Assembly (NCBI RefSeq): GCF_000158175.1
Contig: NZ_DS999411.1
Location: 125,616-189,615, forward strand
Source: Luminiphilus syltensis NOR5-1B
GTDB taxonomy: Bacteria; Pseudomonadota; Gammaproteobacteria; Pseudomonadales; Halieaceae
Reading direction: 5' to 3'
Length of the DNA: 64,000 bases
The translations under genes and the position numbers were made by a program. Under the pieces are notes generated by a model. It was not told the DNA's origin and did no database searches. It was given only the letters and a program-made list of their open reading frames with translations. This document shows positions 48,389 through 57,371 of the stretch, one piece after another; positions within the stretch are counted from its first letter, which is position 1; the number at the start of each line of letters is the position of its first letter.

Positions 48389-49059
48389 CCGTGGCTCCAA
48401 CCGCACTTGGCAAAGCGGAGCGCATCGCTTTTATCGACCAACGACTCGAGGCGCTCTACGGTACTCCGCCCATTCCGCTCAACCACATCGATCCCTATAC
48501 GCTGCTGATCGCCGTGCTGCTCAGCGCCCAATGCACCGATGAAAGGGTGAATCAGGTAACACCCGAGCTATTCGCTCTGGCCAGCACCCCCTCGGCCATG
48601 GTGACGCTCAGCCCTGAAGATATCCGCCAGATTATCCGTCCCTGCGGTCTGTCACCGCAAAAATCCAAGGCCATTCATCGACTCAGTGAAATCCTGCTGG
48701 AGCAGCATCAGGGCGCGGTACCGCGAGATTTTGAGCACCTTGAGGCCCTGCCCGGTGTGGGGCACAAGACCGCCAGCGTCGTGATGGCGCAGGCGTTTGG
48801 TGTCCCGACATTTCCCGTGGATACACACATCCATCGCCTTGCCCAGCGCTGGGGTTTGACCCGGGGGCGAAACGTGACCGAGACCGAGCGGGATCTCAAG
48901 CGCGCATTCCCGATACACCGGTGGAACGATTTACACCTGCAAATAATTTATTATGGCAGGGAGTTCTGCACGGCCCGCGGGTGCGACGGCAGGGTCTGCG
49001 AGATATGCCGTACCTGCTACCCCAATCGGAAACATCCAAAACGGCTCCACAAAGCGTAA
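48385..49059 (+). CDS. nth: Endonuclease III-type DNA glycosylase
   Basis: A 224-residue HhH-GPD glycosylase/AP lyase for oxidised pyrimidines: LLIAVLLSAQCTDERVNQV, the helix-hairpin-helix LEALPGVGHKTASVVM with catalytic Lys, and FPVDTHIHRLAQRWGL with catalytic Asp. The C-terminal Cys set is unusual: Cys 195, 200, 205, 208 and 211, instead of the canonical C-x6-C-x2-C-x5-C iron-sulfur pattern. The start is probably GTG 48385, overlapping the dapC stop as GTGA; GTG 48376 and 48391 are alternatives. Confidence 0.92.
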   Translation: MTVAPTALGKAERIAFIDQRLEALYGTPPIPLNHIDPYTLLIAVLLSAQCTDERVNQVTPELFALASTPSAMVTLSPEDIRQIIRPCGLSPQKSKAIHRLSEILLEQHQGAVPRDFEHLEALPGVGHKTASVVMAQAFGVPTFPVDTHIHRLAQRWGLTRGRNVTETERDLKRAFPIHRWNDLHLQIIYYGREFCTARGCDGRVCEICRTCYPNRKHPKRLHKA

Positions 49060-49109
49060 TCTCCGCGCTGTTTTTGTTAGCATGTCTTGTCAATTCGAGG
49101 TGAAGTACG

Positions 49110-49460
49110 ATGACCCCCGTTCTCTATGGCATACCCAACTGCGACACGGTGCGTAAAGCACGTCAGTGGCTGTCACAGCATGACATTGCGTATCAGTTTA
49201 TTGACTTCAAGAGCAGCGCTCCCGATACCGCGATGATTGAAGAGTGGCTTGATCGTGCGGGTTCCGACCGCGTAATTAATCGGCGCAGTACCACCTGGAA
49301 GCAGCTGGATGCCGGTGAACGTGAGCTTATCGAAAGCGGCAATGCAGCAGCGGTCCTACAGCGACAGCCCACACTGATAAAACGACCGGTGCTAATAACA
49401 AACACAACCCTGTTGGTTGGATTCAAGACCGCAGACTATGCCGCCGAGTTCGGCGTCTAA
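49110..49460 (+). CDS. Spx/ArsC-family protein (YffB-like)
   Basis: A 116-residue ArsC/Spx-fold protein: VLYGIPNCDTVRKARQWL at the start with a single active-site-type Cys (N-C-D-T), HDIAYQFIDFKS and TLIKRPVLITNTTLLVGF. It matches the YffB-like protein that sits near dapD/dapE in E. coli and Pseudomonas. True arsenate reductase activity is unlikely; the role is not established. Confidence 0.9.
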   Translation: MTPVLYGIPNCDTVRKARQWLSQHDIAYQFIDFKSSAPDTAMIEEWLDRAGSDRVINRRSTTWKQLDAGERELIESGNAAAVLQRQPTLIKRPVLITNTTLLVGFKTADYAAEFGV

Positions 49461-49476
49461 AAAAGGAGAGTACACA

Positions 49477-50487
49477 ATGAGCGCAATCCACAGTTTTGGT
49501 CTCGGCATTGTCACATCGAATCAAAAAAACGAGGCGCTGGACGCGTTTTTTCCACGTCCACTATCCAACTTGAGCGGCGACCTCGCCGCCGCTGTCAAAG
49601 GCGTTAGCGGTGAAATGGACGCCGCCACATTGAAATCGCTCGCGGCGGATCTGGAGCGCGTAGGCGCGAATAAACAGGCTGCCGTGGCACTGCAATTGGC
49701 CGATGCCGAAAAGCCGGTTGTGGCCGTCTGTAAAGAGGCAGACAGCGCACCGGAAAGTGTCGCCGATGCCTACCTGAAACTGCATCTCCTCTCGCATCGT
49801 CTGATCAAGCCCCATGCGACCAATCTCGAAGGCCTGTTCGCGCTGCTGCCCAATGTGGCCTGGACCGATGAGGGTGCCGTCGATCTGGATGAACTTCCAG
49901 GGCGTCAGCTCGACGCGCGACTAAAGGGTCGCGTGCTCGAGGTTTCCAGTGTCGATAAGTTCCCCAAGATGACGAATTACGTGGTCCCGCAGGGGGTTCG
50001 TATTGCGCACACCGCACGTGTTCGCCTGGGCGCCTATCTCGGAGAAGGCACTACGGTAATGCATGAGGGGTTCATCAACTTCAATGCGGGTACCGAAGGC
50101 CCCGGCATGGTGGAAGGCCGTATCTCCGCGGGAGTGTGGGTCGGGTCCGGCTCCGATCTCGGCGGCGGCTGTTCAACAATGGGCACACTTTCGGGCGGTG
50201 GCAATATCATTATTTCAGTGGGCAAAGAGTGTCTTATTGGCGCCAACGCCGGAGTGGGGATACCACTGGGCGATCGCTGCACCATCGAAGCGGGGCTGTT
50301 TATTACCGCTGGAACCAAGGTAACCATGCTCGACGGTGCCCGAAAGCCGGTTGAAACCGTGTCAGCTAAGGACCTCGCCAACCGCTCTGACATGCTGTTT
50401 CGAAGAAATTCGACCTCGGGTACGGTGGAATGCCTGACCAATCGCTCGGCGATTGAGCTTAACGAGAGCCTGCATGCCAACAACTAA
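49477..50487 (+). CDS. dapD: Tetrahydrodipicolinate N-succinyltransferase
   Basis: A 336-residue enzyme of the succinylase DAP branch, the longer pseudomonad/actinobacterial-type DapD. The N-terminal domain is followed by hexapeptide repeats ([55 protein letters not shown]). The start is ATG 49477 with AAAGGAGAG upstream; the frame extends back to 49417 within the preceding gene. It acts with DapC and DapE, encoded on either side. Confidence 0.95.
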   Translation: MSAIHSFGLGIVTSNQKNEALDAFFPRPLSNLSGDLAAAVKGVSGEMDAATLKSLAADLERVGANKQAAVALQLADAEKPVVAVCKEADSAPESVADAYLKLHLLSHRLIKPHATNLEGLFALLPNVAWTDEGAVDLDELPGRQLDARLKGRVLEVSSVDKFPKMTNYVVPQGVRIAHTARVRLGAYLGEGTTVMHEGFINFNAGTEGPGMVEGRISAGVWVGSGSDLGGGCSTMGTLSGGGNIIISVGKECLIGANAGVGIPLGDRCTIEAGLFITAGTKVTMLDGARKPVETVSAKDLANRSDMLFRRNSTSGTVECLTNRSAIELNESLHANN

Positions 50488-51622
50488 GTACGGAAAAGCG
50501 GCTGTCGACCTGTGTCGGCAACTCATCCAGCGGGAATCGGTGACTCCCGAGGACGCCGGCTGCCAGGCGCTGATGATGAGCCGACTGGAAGCCCTGGGGT
50601 TCACATTTGAGATATTCGATGCCAACGGCGTGAGCAACTTCTGGGCCACTCGCGGGGACCAGGGTCCGACGCTGGCCTTCGCCGGCCACACGGATGTGGT
50701 CCCTGTGGGGCAACTGGATAACTGGCATACGCCGCCGTTTGCGCCCACCGAGATCGACGGTGAACTATTCGGCCGAGGTGCAGCGGATATGAAGGCCAGC
50801 CTCGCGGCGATGGTGGTTGCCGGCGAAGCTTTCATAGCCGAGCATCCCGAACATCGAGGGCGTTTGGCCTTTCTTATCACCTCTGATGAAGAGGGCCCTG
50901 CGACCGATGGCACGGTCAGGGTGGTTGAGGCGCTGCAGGCGCGCAATGAAACCATCGACTGGTGTATTGTCGGCGAGCCCTCAAGCAGTGAACGACTCGG
51001 AGATACCATAAAAAATGGTCGCCGAGGTTCGCTGGGGGCGGTGGTCACGGTACACGGTATTCAGGGACACATCGCCTACCCCCACCTGGCAGACAACCCG
51101 ATGCACGCAGCGTTTGCGGCGTTTGACGCCCTCACAAAAGAACACTGGGATGACGGCAATGAGTTTTTTATGCCAACGTCACTTCAGTTTTCCAATCTGC
51201 AATCAGGCACCGGTGCCACCAATGTCATACCGGGTGACCTGACCGCCCAGTTCAACATCCGCTTCAGTACCGAGGTCACCGATATCTACCTGCGACATCG
51301 ATGCGAAGAAATACTCGGCCGGCACAATCTCAAATTTGACATCGAGTGGACATTGAGCGGCCAACCGTTTCTTACTGAACCGGGGGTTCTGGTTGATGCC
51401 ACAAGCGCCAGCGTGGCCGAGATCACGGGAGAAACGCCAACGCTATCCACCTCCGGTGGGACGTCTGATGGCCGCTTCATCGCCGCCCTCGGTACCCAGA
51501 TCGTGGAACTGGGGCCCGTTAACCGGTCGATCCACCAGGTCAATGAGCATGTCAACGTGGCCGACATCGCGCGCCTGACCAAGATCTACCACGGTATTAT
51601 GGTGCGCTTGCTCGCCGCTTAG
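50474..51622 (+). CDS. dapE: Succinyldiaminopimelate desuccinylase
   Basis: A 382-residue M20-family zinc amidohydrolase releasing LL-DAP. Motifs: [13 protein letters not shown] (His, Asp), [20 protein letters not shown] (bridging Asp), [13 protein letters not shown] (Glu, Glu) and [12 protein letters not shown] near the C-terminus. The start is taken as ATG 50474, overlapping dapD by 14 bases; ATG 50453 is also in frame. Its 3' end overlaps the opposing SDR-like gene by 26 bases. Confidence 0.96.
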   Translation: MPTTKYGKAAVDLCRQLIQRESVTPEDAGCQALMMSRLEALGFTFEIFDANGVSNFWATRGDQGPTLAFAGHTDVVPVGQLDNWHTPPFAPTEIDGELFGRGAADMKASLAAMVVAGEAFIAEHPEHRGRLAFLITSDEEGPATDGTVRVVEALQARNETIDWCIVGEPSSSERLGDTIKNGRRGSLGAVVTVHGIQGHIAYPHLADNPMHAAFAAFDALTKEHWDDGNEFFMPTSLQFSNLQSGTGATNVIPGDLTAQFNIRFSTEVTDIYLRHRCEEILGRHNLKFDIEWTLSGQPFLTEPGVLVDATSASVAEITGETPTLSTSGGTSDGRFIAALGTQIVELGPVNRSIHQVNEHVNVADIARLTKIYHGIMVRLLAA

Positions 51623-52193
51623 CGGTATCCGCCCAGCGGGCCAGCTCGGCGGAGGGCATGGGTGCCGCGGCCGACACGATCCCGATACCGGAGTCGGCTA
51701 CCATCGTCGACAGCGAATCCAGATAGGCTTCGACAAAAGCGCGGCTGCCCGCCACATGGGGCGCCCTATCGACGCCGTCGAGTAGCGGCCCGACCACCAC
51801 ATAACCGACACCCCGTTCCTGCATTCCTGCGGTTGCCGCCCTTACCAGGGTAAGCAAGCCGTCGATCTGAAAGCGGATAAAGCCGAGCTCACTATCGAGA
51901 CCAGGTGGTTGATCGGTGAACAGGGAGGAACGTGACGGGTTGTGGACAAGAAACGTCAATGGGCCCATTTGCCGAATACAGTCCGCAACTCGCGCCTGAC
52001 CCTCGACGGTTGCCAGATCTGCATCGACGCTGATTAACTCGGCCTGCGCTTCCAGTTTCTTGAGTTCAGGTAGTCGAGTGCCGACCTCCGGACCCAGCAC
52101 AATGACAATGATCCGATCGCATACCGAAGCCAGCGCCTCGCACCAACTCAGCCCCTGATCACCCGAGACGTCGGAGATCAATGCGGTAATCAT
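51597..52193 (-). CDS. Degenerate short-chain dehydrogenase-like protein
   Basis: A 198-residue Rossmann-like protein with SDR-type spacing: [21 protein letters not shown] where the TGxxxGxG turn should be, [13 protein letters not shown], then FLVHNPS (residues 81-87) in place of the NNAG motif. The catalytic Tyr-x3-Lys is replaced by [10 protein letters not shown], so redox activity is doubtful. The protein is shorter than the usual ~250. It lies tail to tail with dapE, and 11 bases downstream of rsmJ on the same strand. Function unknown. Confidence 0.7.
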   Translation of the reverse strand: MITALISDVSGDQGLSWCEALASVCDRIIVIVLGPEVGTRLPELKKLEAQAELISVDADLATVEGQARVADCIRQMGPLTFLVHNPSRSSLFTDQPPGLDSELGFIRFQIDGLLTLVRAATAGMQERGVGYVVVGPLLDGVDRAPHVAGSRAFVEAYLDSLSTMVADSGIGIVSAAAPMPSAELARWADTAKRRASAP

Positions 52194-52204
52194 AAAAACT
52201 CCCG

Positions 52205-52963
52205 TCAGCAGATATAAACATCAAAACGCACGGCTTTACCTTTCAGTGCGTACGAAGGTGTACGAAGCGCCAGCTGTCGCGCCTTGAGTGGTCGCTTGAC
52301 CACTACTCGATCCGCCCCCCGGGTCATGGCCCAGTCGAGGAGTGCGTCATCGGGCACGGGGGGATCATGCGCCAGTAAGACCTGCAGCAGGGAGAGTTCC
52401 TTTTTTACCGCCGCGCGAGATCGTCGCTCAGGAAACATGGGATCCAGATAAATGACTTGTGAGTCCGTTACCTCGTGTTCCAGGCAATCGCCACCGATGA
52501 CCTTCATTTTTGAAGACGCCGCCCTGACCTCATCGAAGCGACAGTAACTCGCAGCATTGACGGCAGCCTGCAACAGCCAGTGCAACACCAGCGATCGCTC
52601 GCACAAGGTTACCCTGCAGCCCAGATCGGCAAGCACAAACGCATCGCGACCGAGACCTGCTGTGGCATCAAAAACCGAGGGGCGCTTGTCGCCCTTGATA
52701 CCCACCGCCCGGCCCAGAAGCTCATTGTGGCCACCCTTGCGACGATGACGCATCGCTGGATCACCGAAGTCGACCCGCACCGGACCCGGCACGCCGCGAC
52801 CGATGAGTTGAAGCCACTGGTCATCAGCGTCAACGACCAGCGCGACCGGATAAGCACCGTCCGCCGCCGTATTGACCTGCGGTAAGCCCAGCGCCTCCGC
52901 CACCATCGCTGCTCGGCCCTGGCTTTCCGGGCTGGCGGCGAGCACAGCGCAGGCCGCGGTCAC
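52205..52963 (-). CDS. rsmJ: 16S rRNA (guanine1516-N2)-methyltransferase
   Basis: A 252-residue RsmJ/YhiQ. FGDPAMRHRRKGGHNELLGRAVG, the SAM-binding FDATAGLGRDAFVLADLGC and the catalytic-type motif VIYLDPMFPERR all match the family. It methylates the small-subunit rRNA. The stop of the cyclase-like gene lies within its start (4-base overlap), so the two are coupled. Confidence 0.93.
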   Translation of the reverse strand: MTAACAVLAASPESQGRAAMVAEALGLPQVNTAADGAYPVALVVDADDQWLQLIGRGVPGPVRVDFGDPAMRHRRKGGHNELLGRAVGIKGDKRPSVFDATAGLGRDAFVLADLGCRVTLCERSLVLHWLLQAAVNAASYCRFDEVRAASSKMKVIGGDCLEHEVTDSQVIYLDPMFPERRSRAAVKKELSLLQVLLAHDPPVPDDALLDWAMTRGADRVVVKRPLKARQLALRTPSYALKGKAVRFDVYIC

Positions 52964-54096
52964 GCGACCGGAAGACCCAGTGACAGCGTTTTGCCTCCCA
53001 AAACGACCTGCAAGTGTGTATTCATTGCCCGCTGCGTCAGACCATGCTTATCCGTAATCGTAAGAACAGCAGGATCCCGACCACCGCAGCTTCCCCGATT
53101 GCAGACAATACTTTCCAGTGTCTGGCCTGCGACCTTCAAGTCGGTCAAATCCCGAAGTTCCTCGAGAGCGCGCTGAAGATAGGCGGATCCGTCGACCACG
53201 CCTTCAGAATTCGGTAAAGGGGCTGCGAAATCACCAATCAATACCTGACCGGCATCGGCAGAAGCCAACATTCGCGCCAACTTAATGGTCACATCGCCAA
53301 CGATATAGGACAGCACCGTGGGGTTGACCCCCTCCGCCTGAAATAATTCGTAATGGCTTCCCACGTGAAATGCGGAGCGAATGACAGGTACCGTATTGCC
53401 GCTGGCCTGCTCCTGCGCCACCGCATTGTCAATGAGCACCAGCAGGAGAAACGACAACAAATCGAGATCGGGATACGCGCCGATATCCCGATTCCATACG
53501 TAGTAACCATCCCCGGTCGTGGTGCGCGCGAAATTTACGTCGACACCCTGCCTTTGTAGCTTGATGTACGCCGAATTCATGGAGTAAGAGAGACTGTTGA
53601 GCTGGCTCGCCTGCTCAAAGGGCGTGAATAGCGAAAAATTGGCAATATCAAACAGCAGTACGGCACGTCGGTTAACGAAGCCGATTCCGTATCGGGCAAT
53701 AATGGCACCAACAGCATCAAGTTGCGCCTTGTCGCCAATAATTGACTCATCAAGCCGTATAAAGCTGGTTGAAACGCCAAGCTGCTCCGCAACTTCGGAT
53801 ATCTCCGCACTGGAAGATAAGCTGGGCGCGCTGATGATGGTTCGGATGAACTCCTCCCGGTCTCCCTCCGCTCCGGCTTCTGCGGTAAAGTTGCCGAGGA
53901 AGTAATGCGGCACAGCGATGGTCAACAACCCGCGCGGATCAGGCGCCCAACAGAGAATGATATTCTGACCCAGACGCCACTGCTTACGCAGTGTCGTTTC
54001 AAGATTTTGCAGACGCGCCGCGGCGACCCCCGACAGTGCTCCATGTCGGGTATCGGTCACCGCCCCGGAGAAGGGGTCCTGATCGGTTGTCTGCAT
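52960..54096 (-). CDS. Class III nucleotide-cyclase-like protein, divergent
   Basis: A 378-residue soluble protein. Residues ~145-290 resemble the class III adenylate/guanylate cyclase domain: AVLLFDIANFSLF with the first metal Asp (D150), TTTGDGYYVWN with the second (D196), 46 apart as expected, and YIVGDVTIKLARML for the final helix. In that helix the transition-state Asn of the usual VN-x-A-x-R appears as Ile (I271) while Arg is kept (R275). The first ~140 residues match nothing I recognise. ATG 54096 has CAGGGGG upstream and is preferred over ATG 54123. It could be an active cyclase, a degenerate regulator or a nucleotide sensor. Confidence 0.7.
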   Translation of the reverse strand: MQTTDQDPFSGAVTDTRHGALSGVAAARLQNLETTLRKQWRLGQNIILCWAPDPRGLLTIAVPHYFLGNFTAEAGAEGDREEFIRTIISAPSLSSSAEISEVAEQLGVSTSFIRLDESIIGDKAQLDAVGAIIARYGIGFVNRRAVLLFDIANFSLFTPFEQASQLNSLSYSMNSAYIKLQRQGVDVNFARTTTGDGYYVWNRDIGAYPDLDLLSFLLLVLIDNAVAQEQASGNTVPVIRSAFHVGSHYELFQAEGVNPTVLSYIVGDVTIKLARMLASADAGQVLIGDFAAPLPNSEGVVDGSAYLQRALEELRDLTDLKVAGQTLESIVCNRGSCGGRDPAVLTITDKHGLTQRAMNTHLQVVLGGKTLSLGLPVA

Positions 54097-54153
54097 GCGA
54101 GCCCCCTGACACGTTGGGGCCACAGTATACTACGGCTAAGCCCTGGGAGATGT

Positions 54154-54651
54154 ATGGTTCGGCGCATTGGTATCCTGCTGTTACTCTCGTTCCTGGGAGG
54201 TTGCAGCCAGTACGACGTCAGTATTAACGACACGATGGTCTATGAACCGGACAAGCTGTTTGCAGACTATGACATCAGTGATATCGCACTCAGCGAGTGC
54301 GTCGCCCAAGCCATCAGCGATCAAAACGTCACTCGCATTGAGCAGCTGACCCAATTGAACTGCAGTAACGCCGGAGTGATGAAGCTCGATGGGCTGCGCC
54401 TGTTTTCGGGACTGCAAGCGGTCAAATTGAGCGACAACCCATTACGTAATCTGGTCGAACTCGAGCGACTCACCCTACTGACCCACCTGTGGCTGGACAA
54501 TAATCAAGTGGTTGACCCGGTACCCCTGCGCGCACTGAAGCGTTTGCAAACGCTTGATTTGCGGGGCAATGATTCGCTGCAATGTCCGGAGCAATCGCTG
54601 TTCCCGCCGGGTGTTGAAGTCACGCTGCCGGCGCACTGCACAACACCATGA
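54154..54651 (+). CDS. Leucine-rich-repeat lipoprotein
   Basis: A 165-residue protein with lipoprotein signal MVRRIGILLLLSFLGGC (Cys17) and three leucine-rich repeats in the second half (LQAVKLSDNPLRNL; LTHLWLDNNQVVDP; LQTLDLRGNDSLQC). It ends in a Cys-containing cap. Probably exported and membrane-anchored with a protein-binding surface; the target is unknown. ATG 54154 has GGGAG just upstream. It is divergent from the cyclase-like gene with a 57-base gap containing TATACT (54126-54131), a possible -10. It overlaps the LpxL-like gene by 4 bases. Confidence 0.8.
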   Translation: MVRRIGILLLLSFLGGCSQYDVSINDTMVYEPDKLFADYDISDIALSECVAQAISDQNVTRIEQLTQLNCSNAGVMKLDGLRLFSGLQAVKLSDNPLRNLVELERLTLLTHLWLDNNQVVDPVPLRALKRLQTLDLRGNDSLQCPEQSLFPPGVEVTLPAHCTTP

Positions 54652-55571
54652 TTTATCGCCTCTACTGCCTCGTTGCTACGCTGCCGCTCAGGGTGAAATA
54701 CGCATTGGCGAGCGCTGGCGCCTGGTTACTATTCCATCTGTTCCGGTATCGACGCGCCACGGTAGAACGCAATATCCGGGCAAGCTTTCCCGATCAATCC
54801 GAAGGGTGGCATCGACAGACTATCAAGGCCTTTTACAACCAGCTGGCGCAAACGGCGATGGAGATCATCCACAGCAGACGCATGTCGCTGGCGCAATTTG
54901 AGAAACGGATGGTTATAGCCAATCCCGAGGTTATGGAGAGGGCAACCGCCGGTGGCTCTCAATCCGCGATCGTCATGACTATTCACCAGGGTAACTGGGA
55001 GTGGATGCTGCATAGCGCCACTGCACACTTCGGCTATGACATGGCGCCCGTCTACAAAAGGCTTCACAGCCCTGGCGCAGACCGTTTTGCGCTCGAGTCG
55101 CGAAGCCAGTTTGGCGCAACCCCTGTGTTAATGGCCGATGCTGCAAGAAATATACTGAAACATCGACGCACACCGCGCGTTTTCATCATGGTCGCGGACC
55201 AGTCGCCGGGGCAGCGAGAGCGGGCTTATTGGACCGACTTTTTAAACCAGCCCACCGCGTTTTTCACCGGCGCGGCCGCTATTGCGCGACTCACGGGATT
55301 TCCTGTGATCTTCGCCCAATGCGAAAGGCAGCGCCGCGGCTTCTACACCCTCACCTTTCACGAAGTAAGCGCCGAGCCCAAAAAAGCCTCCGAAGACGAC
55401 ATCATAGAACGATACGTCCGACTTGCTGAGCTGGCCGTCAAAGCTGACCCCTCCAGCTACCTGTGGAGCAATCGCCGCTGGAAGCTAGACCCGCCTCAGG
55501 CGGAGGCGGATAACGATTCAGGCGGCGAGGTACTGGCAGCGACTGAAATCCAGTCAAAGCCCTCGGACTGA
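54648..55571 (+). CDS. LpxL/HtrB-family lysophospholipid/lipid A acyltransferase
   Basis: A 307-residue inner-membrane acyltransferase. One N-terminal hydrophobic segment precedes the catalytic MTIHQGNWEWML (His-x4-Glu, ~residues 108-113), FIMVADQSPGQRERAYWTDFL and YLWSNRRWK near the end. The family adds secondary acyl chains to lipid A; some members act on other lipids. It overlaps the LRR lipoprotein gene by 4 bases. Its last 76 bases overlap the opposing MBL-fold gene. Confidence 0.9.
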   Translation: MIYRLYCLVATLPLRVKYALASAGAWLLFHLFRYRRATVERNIRASFPDQSEGWHRQTIKAFYNQLAQTAMEIIHSRRMSLAQFEKRMVIANPEVMERATAGGSQSAIVMTIHQGNWEWMLHSATAHFGYDMAPVYKRLHSPGADRFALESRSQFGATPVLMADAARNILKHRRTPRVFIMVADQSPGQRERAYWTDFLNQPTAFFTGAAAIARLTGFPVIFAQCERQRRGFYTLTFHEVSAEPKKASEDDIIERYVRLAELAVKADPSSYLWSNRRWKLDPPQAEADNDSGGEVLAATEIQSKPSD

Positions 55572-56290
55572 CACGCAAACCGAACCGCAGCGTGCCCACG
55601 AAACGCGGAAAGGGCAGCGGTGACGCGCTCCATAGAATTATTTTGTTCGCTGATGTGCGCCACGATAACGTCTTGCAGACGAGGCGAATCCAGCGCTTCC
55701 AGTAAATCCAGTGCCTGCTGGTTATTGAGGTGACCAAAGTCACCGGCGACACGTCGCTTCAAGCTCGCTGGATAGGGGCCGGACTGCAATAGAGCGAGTT
55801 CGTGATTGAATTCAAGCAGCAGTGCTGAACAGCCGGAAAACGCGTCAACGACGTGGCTGGTACTGCTTCCCAGGTCGGTGAGAACGCCGACACCACAATC
55901 TCCCGACGCCAACCGATACTGGACCGGCTCCCTGGCATCGTGGGGCACGGTTACCGAAGTGACCGCGATATCGCCAACGACAAATGAGTCATCCGAATTG
56001 AACCGATGCAGCCGGTGGGCGCCTGTGATCCGACCGGTGGCAGCGGTGCCATGGGTTAAATAAACGGGAATGCCGTGAGCGCGCGAGATTGCGGCCACAC
56101 CTGCCGCATGATCCGCGTGCTCATGGGTCACCAGGATGGCGTCGATATTCGAGGGAGCAATCCCTCGACGCGCGATGCGCCGTTCCGCCTCGCGTCGGGG
56201 AAAGCCACAGTCGATGAGCAAAGTCGTGGAGTCGCTGGCCACCAGGGTGCCATTGCCTTTACTGCCACTGCCCAGCGAACTCAGGCGCAT
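55496..56290 (-). CDS. MBL-fold metallohydrolase (YycJ-like)
   Basis: A 264-residue metallo-beta-lactamase fold protein: RLSSLGSGSKGNGTLVAS start, LIDCGFPRREAERRI, the metal motif THEHADHAAGV, VTSVTVPHDAREPVQYRL, then AHISEQNNSME and the family end VRFACQSEGFDWISV. Relatives of the YycJ/WalJ type act on DNA or signalling-related phosphodiesters. ATG 56290 is chosen because GGGGAGG lies upstream. It is downstream of bamC and converges with the LpxL-like gene. Confidence 0.88.
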   Translation of the reverse strand: MRLSSLGSGSKGNGTLVASDSTTLLIDCGFPRREAERRIARRGIAPSNIDAILVTHEHADHAAGVAAISRAHGIPVYLTHGTAATGRITGAHRLHRFNSDDSFVVGDIAVTSVTVPHDAREPVQYRLASGDCGVGVLTDLGSSTSHVVDAFSGCSALLLEFNHELALLQSGPYPASLKRRVAGDFGHLNNQQALDLLEALDSPRLQDVIVAHISEQNNSMERVTAALSAFRGHAAVRFACQSEGFDWISVAASTSPPESLSASA

Positions 56291-56339
56291 GCGCCTCCCC
56301 AATAGATGGCTCGGCACCGGCAACACCGGCGCGTTTTGA

Positions 56340-57371
56340 TCAACTGATATTGCCCTTGAGGAGGGTCAGGAGTCCCTGCTGATCGCGACGCTCAAGCGCG
56401 CTGCCATCCTCGGAAACCACACGGATATAGACCAGCTCTTCCTCGATCGATTCGACGAGAACGCGAAGCTTGGTACCCTTGAGTGGATGCTCCTCTTCAC
56501 CGCCCCACAGCCAGTCGAAAAAGCCCGAATCGTCCTCGGACTGTGGTCCGATAAAGGTCACGTAGTAAATACCCTCACTGCGGTTTCGATCGTCAATTTT
56601 GAATCCTGAAACATCCAGCGCCTTTCCGGTCGAAGCCCAGGATCGATCAAAAGGAAGACTGAGCCGCAGGCGGGTATCAACGTCGCCGTCCTCGATGACA
56701 ATTCGACCACTATCACCGATGGAACGGTCAGCGATCATGGAGACCGGTGCGGCGTCCGCATTATTGGCAATGAACTGCGCCACGTTTCGTAACATATCGC
56801 GCTCTAGCTCCAGATCGTCGGATTGCGCGGGCCAGGGCTCAAGCTTGGCACCCTTGGTCTGTTGCAATACATGCAGCTCCGCCGTGTTGCGCTGAATGCC
56901 GCTGTCTACCCGGAAACGAAAGCGCGAGGGTAGCGGGGAATCCAATAACTCAAGCCATTGCGTGTCAATCATCCCCGCTTCGGCATTGGTCGCTGCCAGC
57001 CCCATTCCCGACTGGGACAAAAACGCCCTGACCTGAGGCCAGAGCTGGCCTGGCGCTACTGCCACGAGTGCCCAACTGGCATCACCGAGGCGCTGGATAC
57101 GCACCTGGTCCATCTGCGAACCCGCGGTCAGTGGCGTTGGCCGGGGTACTTCAAATTCGGTCTCGAGAGCCACGCGATTGGCAATCGGGGGAATCGGATA
57201 CATGGGCTGAATGGACTCGGACTGGAGGCCTTCGGGCAGCGTCAGGTTTTCCATTTCACTCGCTGACTGATAGCGACCTGAATTGTCTGGAAACAACCCA
57301 TCCTCGCCGAACAACCAGCTACAGCCGGACAGTGATAGGCAGAGTAAGGAGGCTACGAATAATGGCTTCAC
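56340..57371 (-). CDS. bamC: Outer-membrane assembly lipoprotein BamC
   Basis: A 343-residue BamC/NlpB with lipoprotein signal MKPLFVASLLCLSLSGC (Cys17), the flexible N-terminal segment that binds BamD (LPEGLQSESIQPMYPIPPI), and two helix-grip domains (ASWALVAVAPGQLWPQVRAF; YYVTFIGPQSEDDSGFFDWL). It is part of the Bam complex in the outer membrane. It overlaps the dapA stop by 4 bases, the conserved dapA-bamC pairing. Confidence 0.92.
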   Translation of the reverse strand: MKPLFVASLLCLSLSGCSWLFGEDGLFPDNSGRYQSASEMENLTLPEGLQSESIQPMYPIPPIANRVALETEFEVPRPTPLTAGSQMDQVRIQRLGDASWALVAVAPGQLWPQVRAFLSQSGMGLAATNAEAGMIDTQWLELLDSPLPSRFRFRVDSGIQRNTAELHVLQQTKGAKLEPWPAQSDDLELERDMLRNVAQFIANNADAAPVSMIADRSIGDSGRIVIEDGDVDTRLRLSLPFDRSWASTGKALDVSGFKIDDRNRSEGIYYVTFIGPQSEDDSGFFDWLWGGEEEHPLKGTKLRVLVESIEEELVYIRVVSEDGSALERRDQQGLLTLLKGNIS

